64,000 nt of DNA from Serendipita indica DSM 11827 (Eukaryota; Basidiomycota; Agaricomycetes; Sebacinales; Serendipitaceae), in assembly GCA_910890315.1 (NCBI GenBank), contig CAJVGD010000011.1, positions 806,001-870,000 on the forward strand. The letters run 5' to 3'. Position numbers and translations under genes: made by a program. The notes below the pieces were generated by a model. The model made no database searches. It had not been told where the DNA came from and worked only from the letters and a program-made list of their open reading frames with translations. Shown here in pieces: positions 25,427-36,300 of the stretch (within the stretch, counting starts at the first letter, position 1; each line of letters begins with the position of its first letter).

Positions 25427-27592
25427 ATGTTTGAACTTCTCCAAGACTACGTCTCGCTCCCAAGCGTCTCCTGGACGAGCGCACTCGCCGTCGGCGCTCT
25501 GGGCGTCGTCATCTTCTCGTCGGTGGACTTTGTCTGGATGATTCTCCGTCCACGGTTCTCTCCAATGCGCGCTCTCAAAGGTCCCTCAGGCGGCTCGTTA
25601 TTCTTTGGTCATCTAAAGTGAGCGCGCATCCACGGAAGTAACCCAATCTCACTTTCCTAAGACTTGCTGGAAATCAGCAACCAGTAGGTGCTTGGCACAG
25701 AGCGCAGCTCAAGAAGTATGGCCACGTATTGTGCTACAAGGGTTTCATGAACGTCAGTACCTACCATTTCTACATGACCTGCAGGCTTATCGTATTGCAG
25801 CAAGATCGTCTGTTGACTACCGACTTGAAGGCCATCCAGCACATACTCACCAATTCTGCAATCTACCACAAGCCATATGAAGCTCGCTACAGCCTGAGCA
25901 GGCTCCTTGGTCGTGGTCTGCCTCTTCGTTATCGAATTTCAACGTGCCTAAACCTCACAAGGTCTCTTATTTGCTGAGGGAAACGAGCACAGACGTCAAG
26001 TAAGAGCATAATAAATAGGATGATACTCCTGCTTACTTATATATAGAGACGTATTATGGCAAGTACATTCCTAGCGGACATTATGAACCTCTCTGATATG
26101 CCCCAGAACCCGGCCTTCGGAACCCTGAATATTCGTGATATGACCGAAATTTTCCTATCCAAATCGGCAGAGGTGAGTCTTGCAGCTCATTAGCTCATCC
26201 TTGACCTTTTATTCGCAGTTATGTGCGGCCATGAGCAAATCCATTGGAAAAACACCCGGTGTCGAGCAGACGCGACTGAATATGCTCGAGTACCTCTCTA
26301 GTACAACGCTCGACATCATCGGCCTTGCGGGGTTCCACTATAGGTTCAATTCTATCAAGCACCTCGCCGAGAACCAACGCGACGACAACGAGCTCGCGGT
26401 CGCATTCTCCCAAATCTTCTCCGTCATGACGAGACATCCGTTGATCGGCTTTCTCAAGGTGTGGTTCCCCATCTTCCGCATTATCCGATTCGACGAGCGC
26501 TCGAGGATCGAAAAGAAAAGCAACAAGACAATTCAGGACATTGGTCACCAGCTCATGCAAGAAAAAAGGCTGCGCTTCTCTCGTCGGGTGGCAAAGCGCA
26601 GTCAAAGGACTTGTTGACGTTGCTCATCAAGGCAAATTTGACAGAGGCAAACGACGGCACTTCTATCGACAGGAGCATGACAGATGAAGAAGTCATGAAC
26701 CAGATTCCTACGTTTTTGGTCGCTGGCCACGAGACAACGTCAACTGCGACAACATGGGCTCTTTACACACTCTCCACAAGGAAAGATATCCAAAACAAGC
26801 TTCGAGATGAGCTTTCGGCGTTTCCGCATGATGCACCGACGATGGACGAATTGAACAGCTTGCCGTACCTTGACCGCTTCGTACGTGAGGCATTACGGTA
26901 TCATTCAGTAGTATCTGGTACTGTCAGAGTTGCCGTTGAAGATGATATAATTCCCCTCGACAAGCCGTTCGAGGATCGGTTTGGCAAGCTGCACTCTGAA
27001 ATTGTGTACGCCCGAAATTTGTTTACTCATAACGCTCTTACTAATACACTACAGGGTGAAGAAGGGAGACACTATGATGATTCCAATCCGTGTCATCAAT
27101 ACACTTGAAGAGATTTGGGGTCCCGATGCCGAAGAGTTCAAGTAAGCCATTCTGTAGGCAAGGTACAACGGCTAAACGATATGATAGCCCAGATAGATGG
27201 ATCGATCCACCGGAACAATCTGGCGCAATTCCCAGTTCATGGGGAAACCAGCTCTCCTTCCTGGGAGGCCCGAGATCCTGCATTGGATTCCGGTTTGCTG
27301 TCGTTGAGTAAGCACCTCTAGATTTCGTACTACTCGGGGCTTAGCGGAAATTTTACACAGAATGAAGGCTCTTCTTTTCCTACTAGTACGTTCATTCGAA
27401 TTCGAACTCGGAGTACCTGCCGATGAGATTATCGGAAGCGTTGCGTACGTGAATCAGCTGTATCAGAGGATAGTGTAGAGCTCACTTCATTCAACAGTAT
27501 TGTTACCCGTCCGACACTCAAGTCGAACCCTGGAGCCGGAGGGCAGATGCCTATTTGGGTTCGAAGACTGAACCACTATTGGCTCTTCTAGA
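25427..27592 (+). CDS. Cytochrome P450, paralogue 1 (apparent frameshift)
   Basis: Microsomal-type P450. The N-terminal membrane anchor is coded from 25427, followed by a Pro/Gly hinge. Other hallmarks are helix C context HRRQRRIMANPAF, the I-helix oxygen motif FLVAGHETTSTAT, the ExxR motif FVREALRYH, and the heme loop [14 protein letters not shown] with the Cys thiolate ligand. The gene ends IWVRRLNHYWLF. P450s insert oxygen into lipids, alkanes or xenobiotics using an ER reductase. The intron layout resembles P450-2 at 32014. At about 26562-26567 there is a run of six A; seven are needed to join the frame before it (QLMQE) to the frame after it (KAALLSSGGKAQSKDLL). No intron can explain this, so the copy is either broken or carries a homopolymer error. 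Confidence 0.88.
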
Positions 27593-27676
27593 ATGAGACT
27601 GTGACTGTAGTACTATTTAATTGGCTGAGCACCAGGGATCGTCGACATGTGTCGATGAGAGCCAGCGTTCCAGTGA

Positions 27677-29021
27677 TCAAGCAACAGATCTATTGACGTT
27701 AACAAAGCCAGTACCATAACATGAAAGGATAAGTTCTCCAGTCGGATTACTCTCATCCGCAGGAGTAATTTTGAAGGATGTGCCAAATGCATACTTGATA
27801 TCTCTGAGGAACTGAATACTATAGGGGTGTTAGGGCTCCTCTGGTCTCTGCCTTTCTACTCACGTTCGTGGTGTTAGCGGCCCTATCTTGATCCTCCCGA
27901 CGTCCTCACTGCCGAGGACCATAAATAAGAGCGCAATCCATTGATGCTTGCGGTCAACACATCCTGCTCGCTGAATCTCAAGCAACAGCTCTCTTGAAGC
28001 TCTAAGAGCGAGATCTTCTGGTGTAACCGGAAGAGGGCCCTCATCCTCTTTCTCCTCTCCGAATATCTTGTCCCTTTTCCTCTCGTCTATAATCTTCTCC
28101 CGTCGGGGAACGGAGACGGCTTCGGAGCAATAGATTGCGCCTTCGGTTGTCTCTGCTAGCAAGCTGAGTGCGTAGCCAGGTGATTTCCCAGACTCGTCGC
28201 CTTTGTATACATCAGAATGGATGTAAATGTCCGGGATGTACCGGTTGAGGACAGATCGTGCAGCGTCAACCATTCGATTCGAAAACTGTGGCGAGACGCG
28301 GACCGCATGACTATTCAAATATCAAGGCGAGTTGGAATGATTTAATCGAGAGACACCTACGCGATACCTCGGATTCGCTTCACTCTGCCAGGGTTTACAA
28401 AATTGATCGTCTTGACGCTCTTGACCACGGGGGCGATGAATTGAACCTCTCCACCACCACCAGGAGGCGCTCCTCGTCTCTTTATCTGCAATAAACATGG
28501 TTATTGCACTCACTGCCTCTTGATACGTCCACATACCTTGAACTCTACACCGTCCTCGATGCCAAATATTGCGAGCGTGGGGAGCGTCACGGTCCTGATC
28601 AGATCCACACTAAGATCCTTGTCGTCGGTAGTGATTCCCTTGAGCGTCAGCATCAATGGCTTTTTGCTGAATGGAGCCAGAGCGATAATGGGCTCCAAAA
28701 AGTAGCCAACCGACCGGGATAGCGGACAGTCGTGAGTGACTGGACCACCGGTGAGCACTCCAGGTTTAAAAAGGACTGCCGTTCCGGTGTGAGAGATTTC
28801 GATGAGTGAACCGTTTGAAATCTTTTCGAATAAGCGGAGGAGGGAAACTTCGTAGTCTGACAATCCGTCAGAGGAGACTCCACAAAGAGAAAAAGAGAAA
28901 ACGCGCCTCGTAGACCAGGATCTTTGTCCATGGACCGTATCCCGGTCATTTTCACAGCTTTTCCACTCAAAAAAGCGAGTACAAGACGCGTTCTAAAGTG
29001 TTCATGACCAGTCCATTGCAT
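27677..29021 (-). CDS. RCL1: RNA 3'-terminal phosphate cyclase-like protein Rcl1
   Basis: Minus-strand gene starting at the ATG at 29021 (MQWTGHEHFRTRLVLAFLSG). Conserved blocks run in order: YEVSLLRLFEKISNGS, GGPVTHDCPLSRSVGYFLEP, KRRGAPPGGGGEVQF, RVSPQFSNRMVDAAR, DVYKGDESGKSPGYALSLLA, GCVDRKHQWIALLFMVLGSE, and the C-terminus PTGELILSCYGTGFVNVNRS. Rcl1 is a nucleolar factor needed with Bms1 for early cleavage of pre-18S rRNA. It shares the cyclase fold but lacks cyclase activity. Introns are short and GT-AG, and no defect is seen. The 3' end converges on P450-1 with a gap of about 85 bases. Confidence 0.93.
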
Positions 29022-29109
29022 GCTGCGCTCTTCTTTTGGCAGTACGAAAACCAGTGGTCGAGGTGGAGAGACGAGTTGCCTCTGGCGACAACCGCCACTC
29101 GACTCTGAA
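29022..29109. promoter_or_regulatory. 88-bp bidirectional promoter between Rcl1 and an OB-fold-like gene
   Basis: The two start codons, at 29021 (minus) and 29110 (plus), are only 88 bases apart. Both core promoters must overlap or lie inside the neighbouring transcript. No TATA box is seen. Confidence 0.5.
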
Positions 29110-30351
29110 ATGACGCATTATGTCGTGTTTTTGCCGCCAAAGATTGGGAAAACATTGACAAAGAGTGGAACACCGCTCTCCTGGACTTCTACAACTGTTC
29201 ATGTCGACATTGCACACTCTGACTCGGCGACGGAACTGGATAATACATCAGGTGGAGCAGCAAATGAACCCGTAGCTCAGCAGCAGGTCGACATCGAAGC
29301 ACCTCTGCACTCAATGGCGATTTCTCAGACATCCTCGGCTCTATGGAACGAATTCTTGCTCCCCGAAAGCCAAATAGTCTTTTCGGGTGAACAAGTATCG
29401 CACAACTATGCTGGAGCGATTCCAAACGAGAACAAGACGAGGGAAGACGCCTATCACTCGCAGAGTCGATTCACGTTCCGCACTACTCGTATGTCGGGAT
29501 AGCATCTTCTACAGTGTCTAAGCTTTCGCAGAGACGACTGAAAACTACGAATGGTCTTTGACAAATAAGAGCCGCCTTTTGCCCTCGCAAATGAGTGGCG
29601 GTGGTGGCGATTCAGTACAGAGCTCTCTTCGAGCCCCTTTCCCACCCACATCTCAGACGGTTCCCGAGTCTCGATGTCCTGGAACAAGGCGAACTCAGCG
29701 TACATCGTTTGAGGAGAGCGCAGAAACCGAGTCACAAAACGTCTCTGATTCGTCCATCATGCATTTACCAACCTTTCATATTCCATTGCGCCAACTTGTC
29801 AAGGTTTCGTCTCTCCTCGAGTTTTGCAACGAAGTTGGAAATGACGATCCATTTGCTGCGGGAGGGTCAAGGACTATTCCGGCTGTCCTGGTTGCTATCA
29901 TGGACGTTGATGCCCCAACTACCATCACATTGAAGAAGGGCCTCGACGCCGGAAAGGAAGTCGCGTTGTTGAAACTGGTGCTCGGCGATCCAGAGGGTGG
30001 GATGATCAAGCTTACGGCATGGCGAGACGCGGCAGAACGATGGGGGACTGAAATTAGAAAAGGGGATGTTGTTCTCCTACAGAGTACGCCATTGATACAC
30101 GAGCGAACCATGCTCATAGAGTCATAGACCTTCAACTGACGCACAACGCAATCGAAAACTCTACGAATCTGACGGCCTCGGATAATATGCGCTCCCAAGC
30201 CACCGTGTGCTACCGCACGATGCCCGTCGTCGCCAGTGATCGCAGATACCGACCAGACCTTCGAGTTGCAGGCTTTGACAAGGGAGTAGCCAAGGTCAAA
30301 CAAGTGGCTGAATGGATAGTTCAACAAGCGTATAATACTGGTACCATCTAG
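29110..30351 (+). CDS. Putative OB-fold nucleic-acid-binding protein (fungal hypothetical)
   Basis: Three exons (29110-29488, 29532-30083, 30128-30351) encode 384 residues. The first half is low-complexity and Ser/Thr/Gln rich, probably disordered. The second half looks like a beta-rich OB-type fold, with blocks TIPAVLVAIMDVDAP, ALLKLVLGDPEGGMIKLTAW, WGTEIRKGDVVLLQN, SQATVCYRTMPV and a C-terminal helix VKQVAEWIVQQAYN. This layout resembles uncharacterised fungal proteins sometimes likened to OB-fold DNA-repair factors such as shieldin subunit 2. That comparison is from memory and unverified. The gene is divergent from Rcl1 across 88 bases. Confidence 0.65.
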
Positions 30352-30527
30352 CTAACACAACGCATCACAGGATATCACCACGATATGATGTATTTATAAT
30401 GCAATTTCCGAACCCATTAACTTGGCCCCTATGGCTGTGTTTATTCCACATTCCTAAAAGGAAGTCCGAGGCAGCGTTGGACGTCTTCCAGTTTGGCGCT
30501 GACCGTATCCCCGCCTCATGGTGCGGC

Positions 30528-30533
30528 TATAAA
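30528..30533 (+). promoter_or_regulatory. TATA box of the 30588 gene
   Basis: TATAAA lies 55 bases upstream of the ATG at 30588. Confidence 0.45.
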
Positions 30534-30587
30534 CGAAAGCGAGAAGCTTGTCGGTAGTACCAACTGAACACCTTCCCTCACTGTGAA

Positions 30588-31550
30588 ATGGGCTCTTCAT
30601 TCCTCTGGTTGTCGCTATGCTTTTGCAATCTGTTCCTCGCAGCTTCACCAGCTCGGGGGATGGTGACCCCCCCGACATTTCAAATCGTCACATCACTTAC
30701 ATCCTTTGATTCCGCCAACGTCTCCTCCTGGAGTGGTGGCGGGGGAGCCCGAAGGCAGATTGCACTTGACTCGATGCACCCTTTTGCTGGTCGCGAGTTT
30801 GGAGGCTCAGACCGTTCAAACCTCAGAGGAAGTAGAGCTTTCGGAAGTGGATACCCATATGGCGCATCCTCAACAGACAGCATCGCTGGACGACCCTTCC
30901 CGTATGGGGTGTGGCCTATCTACTGGGGAGGGAACTTTATGGGTTCCGAAGAATATGGACCACACTTGGACAGCATTCGACCAGGTGGACAACTCGTACT
31001 CCACGAAATCAAGGGATCGACAGAACGGTGGAACGTGACGGACGATGAGACGTACTACATGCTATGCGACCGCGAGACGGCGTTTGCGATAATGACGAGC
31101 TTTGTCACTTGGTGTGACGCATTGCCTGTGTGGCCCGTTGTCTTCAATATCACAGGGGCTGGGGTCGGAGAAGGCAGAGCGGGTAACATTACTGTGGATG
31201 TCAGCAATGTGGTGCGCTATTATCGCGCGAGTAGCTTTGCGTTCCTCTTTAGAGGATACAATAATACCAAAGCCAAAACCCCAAACTCCGGTGCGACCGA
31301 CGCCGACAGTGATCCCCTGCCTGATCTGGTCACGTATTCACTTTTCCGCAAATGCCTGTCAGGAGTGATAGAAAATGCGCTCCCAATCGTTGATCGAATA
31401 CCACAGAAGAGTAAGACAGGAATGATCATAGGAATCGTGTTTGGAGTTGTTATCGGACTTGGTCTGCTATGTTTCTGCAGCATGGGGAAGAGAAGAAGTC
31501 CAAAGTACGTTACTTGGCCTGGTTCTGTGCCTATACTTACCAAGGCTTAG
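30588..31550 (+). CDS. Secretory-pathway single-pass membrane protein, unknown function
   Basis: Intronless 320-codon frame. Residues 1-23 form a signal peptide (MGSSFLWLSLCFCNLFLAAS). The lumenal or outer part starts Gly/Ser/Arg rich and contains GSGYPYGASS and GRPFPYGVWPIYWGG, a pattern I associate with conserved basidiomycete surface proteins of unknown role. N-glycosylation sequons occur (NVS, NVT, NIT, NNT). Near the C-terminus GMIIGIVFGVVIGLGLLCF is a membrane segment, followed by a short basic tail (KRRSPK). The expected topology is type I at the plasma membrane or cell periphery. No catalytic motif is seen. Confidence 0.75.
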   Translation: MGSSFLWLSLCFCNLFLAASPARGMVTPPTFQIVTSLTSFDSANVSSWSGGGGARRQIALDSMHPFAGREFGGSDRSNLRGSRAFGSGYPYGASSTDSIAGRPFPYGVWPIYWGGNFMGSEEYGPHLDSIRPGGQLVLHEIKGSTERWNVTDDETYYMLCDRETAFAIMTSFVTWCDALPVWPVVFNITGAGVGEGRAGNITVDVSNVVRYYRASSFAFLFRGYNNTKAKTPNSGATDADSDPLPDLVTYSLFRKCLSGVIENALPIVDRIPQKSKTGMIIGIVFGVVIGLGLLCFCSMGKRRSPKYVTWPGSVPILTKA

Positions 31551-32013
31551 CTACTGAGTCTCATATCGGGGGGACACCCGACCATTGCGACGGGTGACCA
31601 ACTCACCCCTCTTTCTACTATTATTGGGACCTTGAAATGTCTCCTTGTGATTCTTTCCCTGTATCATTATGCCCTTGGTGCCGTCGTTTCCAATTTGTGA
31701 ATTGGGGCGAGAGCGCAGGGTATACGAATCGACTTGTGCCCCTTTTATACTATTATTCGAAACTCAAACTCTACTACATTGAATGCTTTGTAAGTCCAAG
31801 TTAAAGCCACCATCACCGACTTGAACCACCCCTACTCAAAGCTTTCTTTCATTTGCTTCTTTCGACCGGATTCTTTATACTCCAAAAATACCAAACACTT
31901 TGTTAAGCAAAGAACATCTCAACCCTCCCTTGTTCACATTGGTTCGAGACCACTAATTCCCACGACAACGTTGAAAGCAGCAATTTCCTCTTTATTTCCT
32001 GCCACGTAGTATC
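31551..32013. other. Intergenic region upstream of P450-2
   Basis: 463 bases of AT-richer sequence between a membrane protein gene and P450-2. Short frames are present but none looks coding. A TATA-like stretch occurs near 31745, far from the P450 start. Confidence 0.4.
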
Positions 32014-34135
32014 ATGGGATCCATACTGTGGACGATAATCTTTACATTTGTCGCATTACTTGCGATTCCGCTGCTCAAGCTGGCCTCAATTCTTCTTCGT
32101 CCATATTTCTCTCCTCTTCGAGAGCTTCCTGGGCCTCCAGGGGGTAGTTGGATTACAGGACATATAAGCGAAATGAACTCGTCCGAAAATGACCGTGCAG
32201 CTTGTCACCTGCGATGGGTCAAGCAGTACGGTCATGTTTTCGTGTATAAATCTCTTCTAAACGTATGTTGTGTGCCCAAGTATGCGAGTGACACCACTCA
32301 TGGGAACACAGTCAGACAGACTTTCGACTGTCGATCCGAAGGCGCTCAATCACATCCTGGCGAACCCGATGATCTACTACAAGCCCTCGCATCTACGCCT
32401 AACGGTCGGACAGCTCATAGGAGAAGGTGATACCTGTATATATGTACTGTGTTAGACTGGCTGACCAGTTCATAGGGCTCATCTTTGCCGAAGGTGAATG
32501 AAAGCTTGAGACAGGCCCTGTGCTTTAGCTTATCTGTATTTAGGCGCTGCACACAAACGTCAACGTAGGATCATGGTCGGCATCTATGTCCAAACCTTTG
32601 CGTTTGGGTACTGACGAGTTCATCTAGGGTCCTTCCTTCAGCCTCGGTCATACTCGTGAGATGACCCAAATCTTTCTTCGCAAGGCGATAGAGGTCCGTA
32701 GGAGACCCAATACACACAAGTACTGACATGATTATTAAGCTGCGTGAAGCCCTCGGCGTGCAAGTAGACAGGATCCCTCAAAGCCAACCTATAAACATCG
32801 CCCCTTGGATTTCAAAATGCACTCTTGATATAATGGGCCTAGCTGGTTTCAATTACGACTTTCATTCTTCAACAGACTCGGGAGAGGGCGAGTCGACCGA
32901 TGAACTTGCTCGTGCATTTGCCGCATCCAATCGCACCGGTCAAGGATACGCGATGATGCAGCTGTTATTTGCCTGGATTCCACCCTTGCGGTTGGTCATG
33001 TTCGACCGCGCGACGAGGACCGCGGATAAAGCACAAAAGACGATGCGGCGGATAGGACGGCGACTCGTCGAGGAGAGGAAGAGAGACCTGGCTGAATCCT
33101 TGGCAAGTGGTGACGGAGACGCAAGAACCGGCAAGGATTTGTTAAGCCTAATCGTGAAGGCAAACATGAGCGTCGACGTCCCACCAGAGCAGCAGATGAC
33201 TGATTCAGAGGTCATGCACCAGATTCCGACCTTTCTAGTTGCAGGTATCTCTCTCCCTCGATCTCGATTCGTTCTGGCTAACACCCCAAGGACACGAGAC
33301 AACCGCGACCGGGCTCGTTTGGTCTCTATACTCTCTCTCTATTCATTCTGACGTTCAGTCTCGTCTGAGAACCGAACTCCTTCAAGTCGGAACTGACACG
33401 CCGTCCATGGACGAGCTAAATTCATTGACATACTTTGATGCCGTCGTGAAAGAGTGTCTGAGACTTCATTCACCATTCGAAAATACGCTGCGGGTCGCTC
33501 AAAGGGACGACATTATCCCCCTATCTAAGCCGTTCGTCAACCGTGCTGGCATTGCAAAGGACCAGATATTGTGAGCTCCCTTTCTTACCTCTCTATGCTG
33601 ACTCACATACCCAACATAGGATCAAGAAGGGTGATGGTGTATTTATGCCGATTTTGCTGATGAACCGTCTCGAGTCTATTTGGGGACCGGATGCGGCCAG
33701 CTTCAAGTAGGTCATATTCCAGGGGTCTCGATGACTATTCAAAATATCCCAGTCCAGAACGATGGTTCAATCTACCAGAAGCCACGGGCTCGATACCAGG
33801 GGTATGGGGCAACCAGTTTAGCTTTCTTGGGGGTCCGCGCTCCTGTATTGGTTATCGTTTCGCAGTGACGGAGTAAGTCAATCTCAGACAAGTGGCCAAG
33901 TCTTACGCCTCGAAGAATGAAGGCTATCCTCTTCACTCTTGTCCGCAATTTCGAATTCAGACTCGGAGTAGATGAAAGAGACGTTCTTAAAGAATCTGCG
34001 TATGTATTTTCGCTCAAATAGCGAGCCATAATGTACTAAACACTGCTGTACAGCATTGTCACTCGGCCCATGATCAGAGGGCAGCCTGAAAGAGGCTCGC
34101 AAATGCCATTATTGGTCAGCAGATGGGTGCAATAG
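32014..34135 (+). CDS. Cytochrome P450, paralogue 2
   Basis: P450 of the same family as P450-1, in the same orientation about 4.4 kb downstream. The N-terminal anchor ([20 protein letters not shown]) is followed by the Pro-rich hinge PGPPGGSW. Hallmarks are [17 protein letters not shown], the I-helix FLVAG then [15 protein letters not shown] across an intron, the ExxR motif [26 protein letters not shown], and the heme loop [16 protein letters not shown] with the Cys ligand. The final exon ends LLVSRWVQ. Many GT-AG introns are shared in position with P450-1. The frame can be followed throughout, so this copy appears intact. The substrate is unknown; the ER membrane is the expected site. Confidence 0.9.
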
Positions 34136-35265
34136 CCATCTATATTCTGCCTCTGTAATGATCGAAATAAGTGTGACAAATCGGATGGCTTTCCCAACCA
34201 GCCCACATGCCAATACAGCCTCAACTCGGACAAGGGCTCGATCTCGACCGACCACTGTCAAGCGCAAACCCCCTTGAGCCGAAAAACAAGCTTTCTACCA
34301 GCCTCAATCCACCACATTTTTGCTCTCCGAAACGAATCTGTCCCATCCGTGGGAAGTTTGTGCGAGTAGGGCAGGCCTCACCCAGTCGGCGTGCAGTTCA
34401 ATTATTCGCAATCTGGCTTATTGTACTCATATGAACTCTATTTCATTTCCTCACCCGCTGAGAAACGGTGTTCACCGGTCATATCCTGCCTATCACTGAA
34501 AAAATAGGTGCTCTAAGGGACAAATACCGTGCTTTGGTGAACTTTGACTTGCAGCAGCAACAGCTTGAAGTGCTCTATATTGATGCTTCCTCGGCTGCCC
34601 CAGAAGAGGTGATAGTTATTGATAGGACCTACCTCATGAGGTCACTTTTGGTACAAAGGTGCAACTCCGTTTCTCTAGGCCGCCCTGATCTGATATATAG
34701 GTTGTAGAACACGACTGTGAATCAGCGCGAAGAGGGAAAGAAGCCGAACTCTTCTGAACAACAAGGGAGACCAAATCTACTCTCAAGTTTGATGGCTGCC
34801 TCTATTTGTCGTTCTTCGGGACCTCCAGATAACCACCACTGACTTGCGTTGCCCAGCTCCTTCGACCATGACTTCAATTGGCTTGTCAAGGGGACTGCGT
34901 CCATCAAGCAAGAGGATAGCCCCCATCCCCAAGGGGATTCTTGACTCTTTGTTATAGATTTGGTGGTCGCCTTCTCCCACTTCAAACACATGTATCGTCG
35001 TGGTATGAACTTCGGCAGCATTCCATATGGTGAATCGACGTTTGGACGATTTGAAACAGAAAATGAGGACCCAAAAAACACATTTTTTTACTCCAAAAGA
35101 GCTCGTCTACGACGGAGATGGCAATGCACAGGATAGGGCAAGCCACCAGCAGGAAAGCTATCTGGAATTCACCCATGAAACCTTGCCAAAGAGAAGAATG
35201 AGAGGCCAAGATACTAGTGCTGCGTACGGGCCCTTCATATACGTGAAAACTCAGTTGGCGATCTC
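34136..35265. other. Gene-poor spacer with possible gene fragments, left of arm B
   Basis: 1.1 kb between P450-2 and the inverted arm. No complete gene is visible. A minus-strand frame around 34783-35040 looks protein-like (HVFEVGEGDHQIYNKESRI and GMGAILLLDGRSPLDKPIEV) but has no clear start or partner exons. A plus-strand frame near 34468-34670 (LRDKYRALVNFDLQQQQLEV) is similar in quality. These could be remnants left when arm B was inserted. Confidence 0.35.
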
Positions 35266-35917
35266 GAGTGTAGGAAAACAGTCGAAGCGACTGGGGTTGA
35301 CGGGATCATGATCGGTAGAGGTGCACTTATCAAACCCTGGATTTTGTATGGTCTTGTTTTCTTCACTTTGCCGTATCTGATGCCTCGCAGCACCGAGATC
35401 AAGGAGCGCAGGGACTGGGATATAAGTTCTCGCGAGAGGCTAGACCTGATCCGCAAGGTACGCATGCGGGGAAATCACATGGGATTCCTAATTTATGTTC
35501 TTCTAGTACGCTGAATTTGGTCTATGGTGGATGGAAATGTCATTGACGGCCCAAGCTGACGATCTTGCAGTCACTCTGGGTCAGACACGGCTGGAGTCAA
35601 TACAACTCGGCGATATTTATGCGAGGCTCTCTCTTTCTTGCATCGTTATATCCCCATTGGATTACTCGAGGTCATGCCACCCCGACTCACTGACCGAGCC
35701 CCAGCGTTTCGAGGACGGGATGAACTAGGTAAGCAAAGTTTCAAGTGATTTGTGATCTAACCATTGTTCAGAGACTCTGCTTTCGAGTGCGGACTGCAAG
35801 ACGTGGGTGAAGATTTCGGAAATGGTCCTTGGACCCGCACCGGCAGCGTGGATGTTTGTTCCAAAGCACAAAGGCAACGCGTATAGTAACGATAAGGGAA
35901 CGGAAGCGCAAGGATGA
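35266..35917 (+). pseudogene. Truncated dus3 3' fragment (duplicate)
   Basis: Matches only the last part of Dus3, from [20 protein letters not shown] to the stop at 35915-35917, with the same introns. The zinc fingers and most of the TIM barrel are missing, so it cannot make a working synthase. Changes relative to the parent include CHFGSD to CHSGSD and RLNDR to RLTDR. It was carried in by the segmental duplication and is probably decaying. Confidence 0.85.
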
Positions 35918-36300
35918 GCGTATCAGCATGCATGCCGGAGTTGCGCATCGTGGTCGCTTATCGAGCCTGGGAGCGCCGTGGCCGCGGAGTCGCGGTTGGA
36001 ATCACATTCTTCTCGAAATGTGTAGATACCATAAGCAGCGCAAGTCAAGCAGAGTAGACTCAAACTCGAAATCACGCGCCATCGTACTCTGCGCCCGCCA
36101 TATAAGGCCGTTTCCCCGCACTCCACTCGACGACTCCTAAAGCTTTGTACAAGCTGGGTCAACTAGTCTCCAAACTCTTGGTGTTTCCGTTCCGGTCTTC
36201 GTCGGTCGTATTAGCGCGTGACCAGGTGACGCCAACGCTTGAACCTCCACCATTAACAGCATCAGGAGCTCAGCAGTCGAAGAAATCGCATATAGTATTC

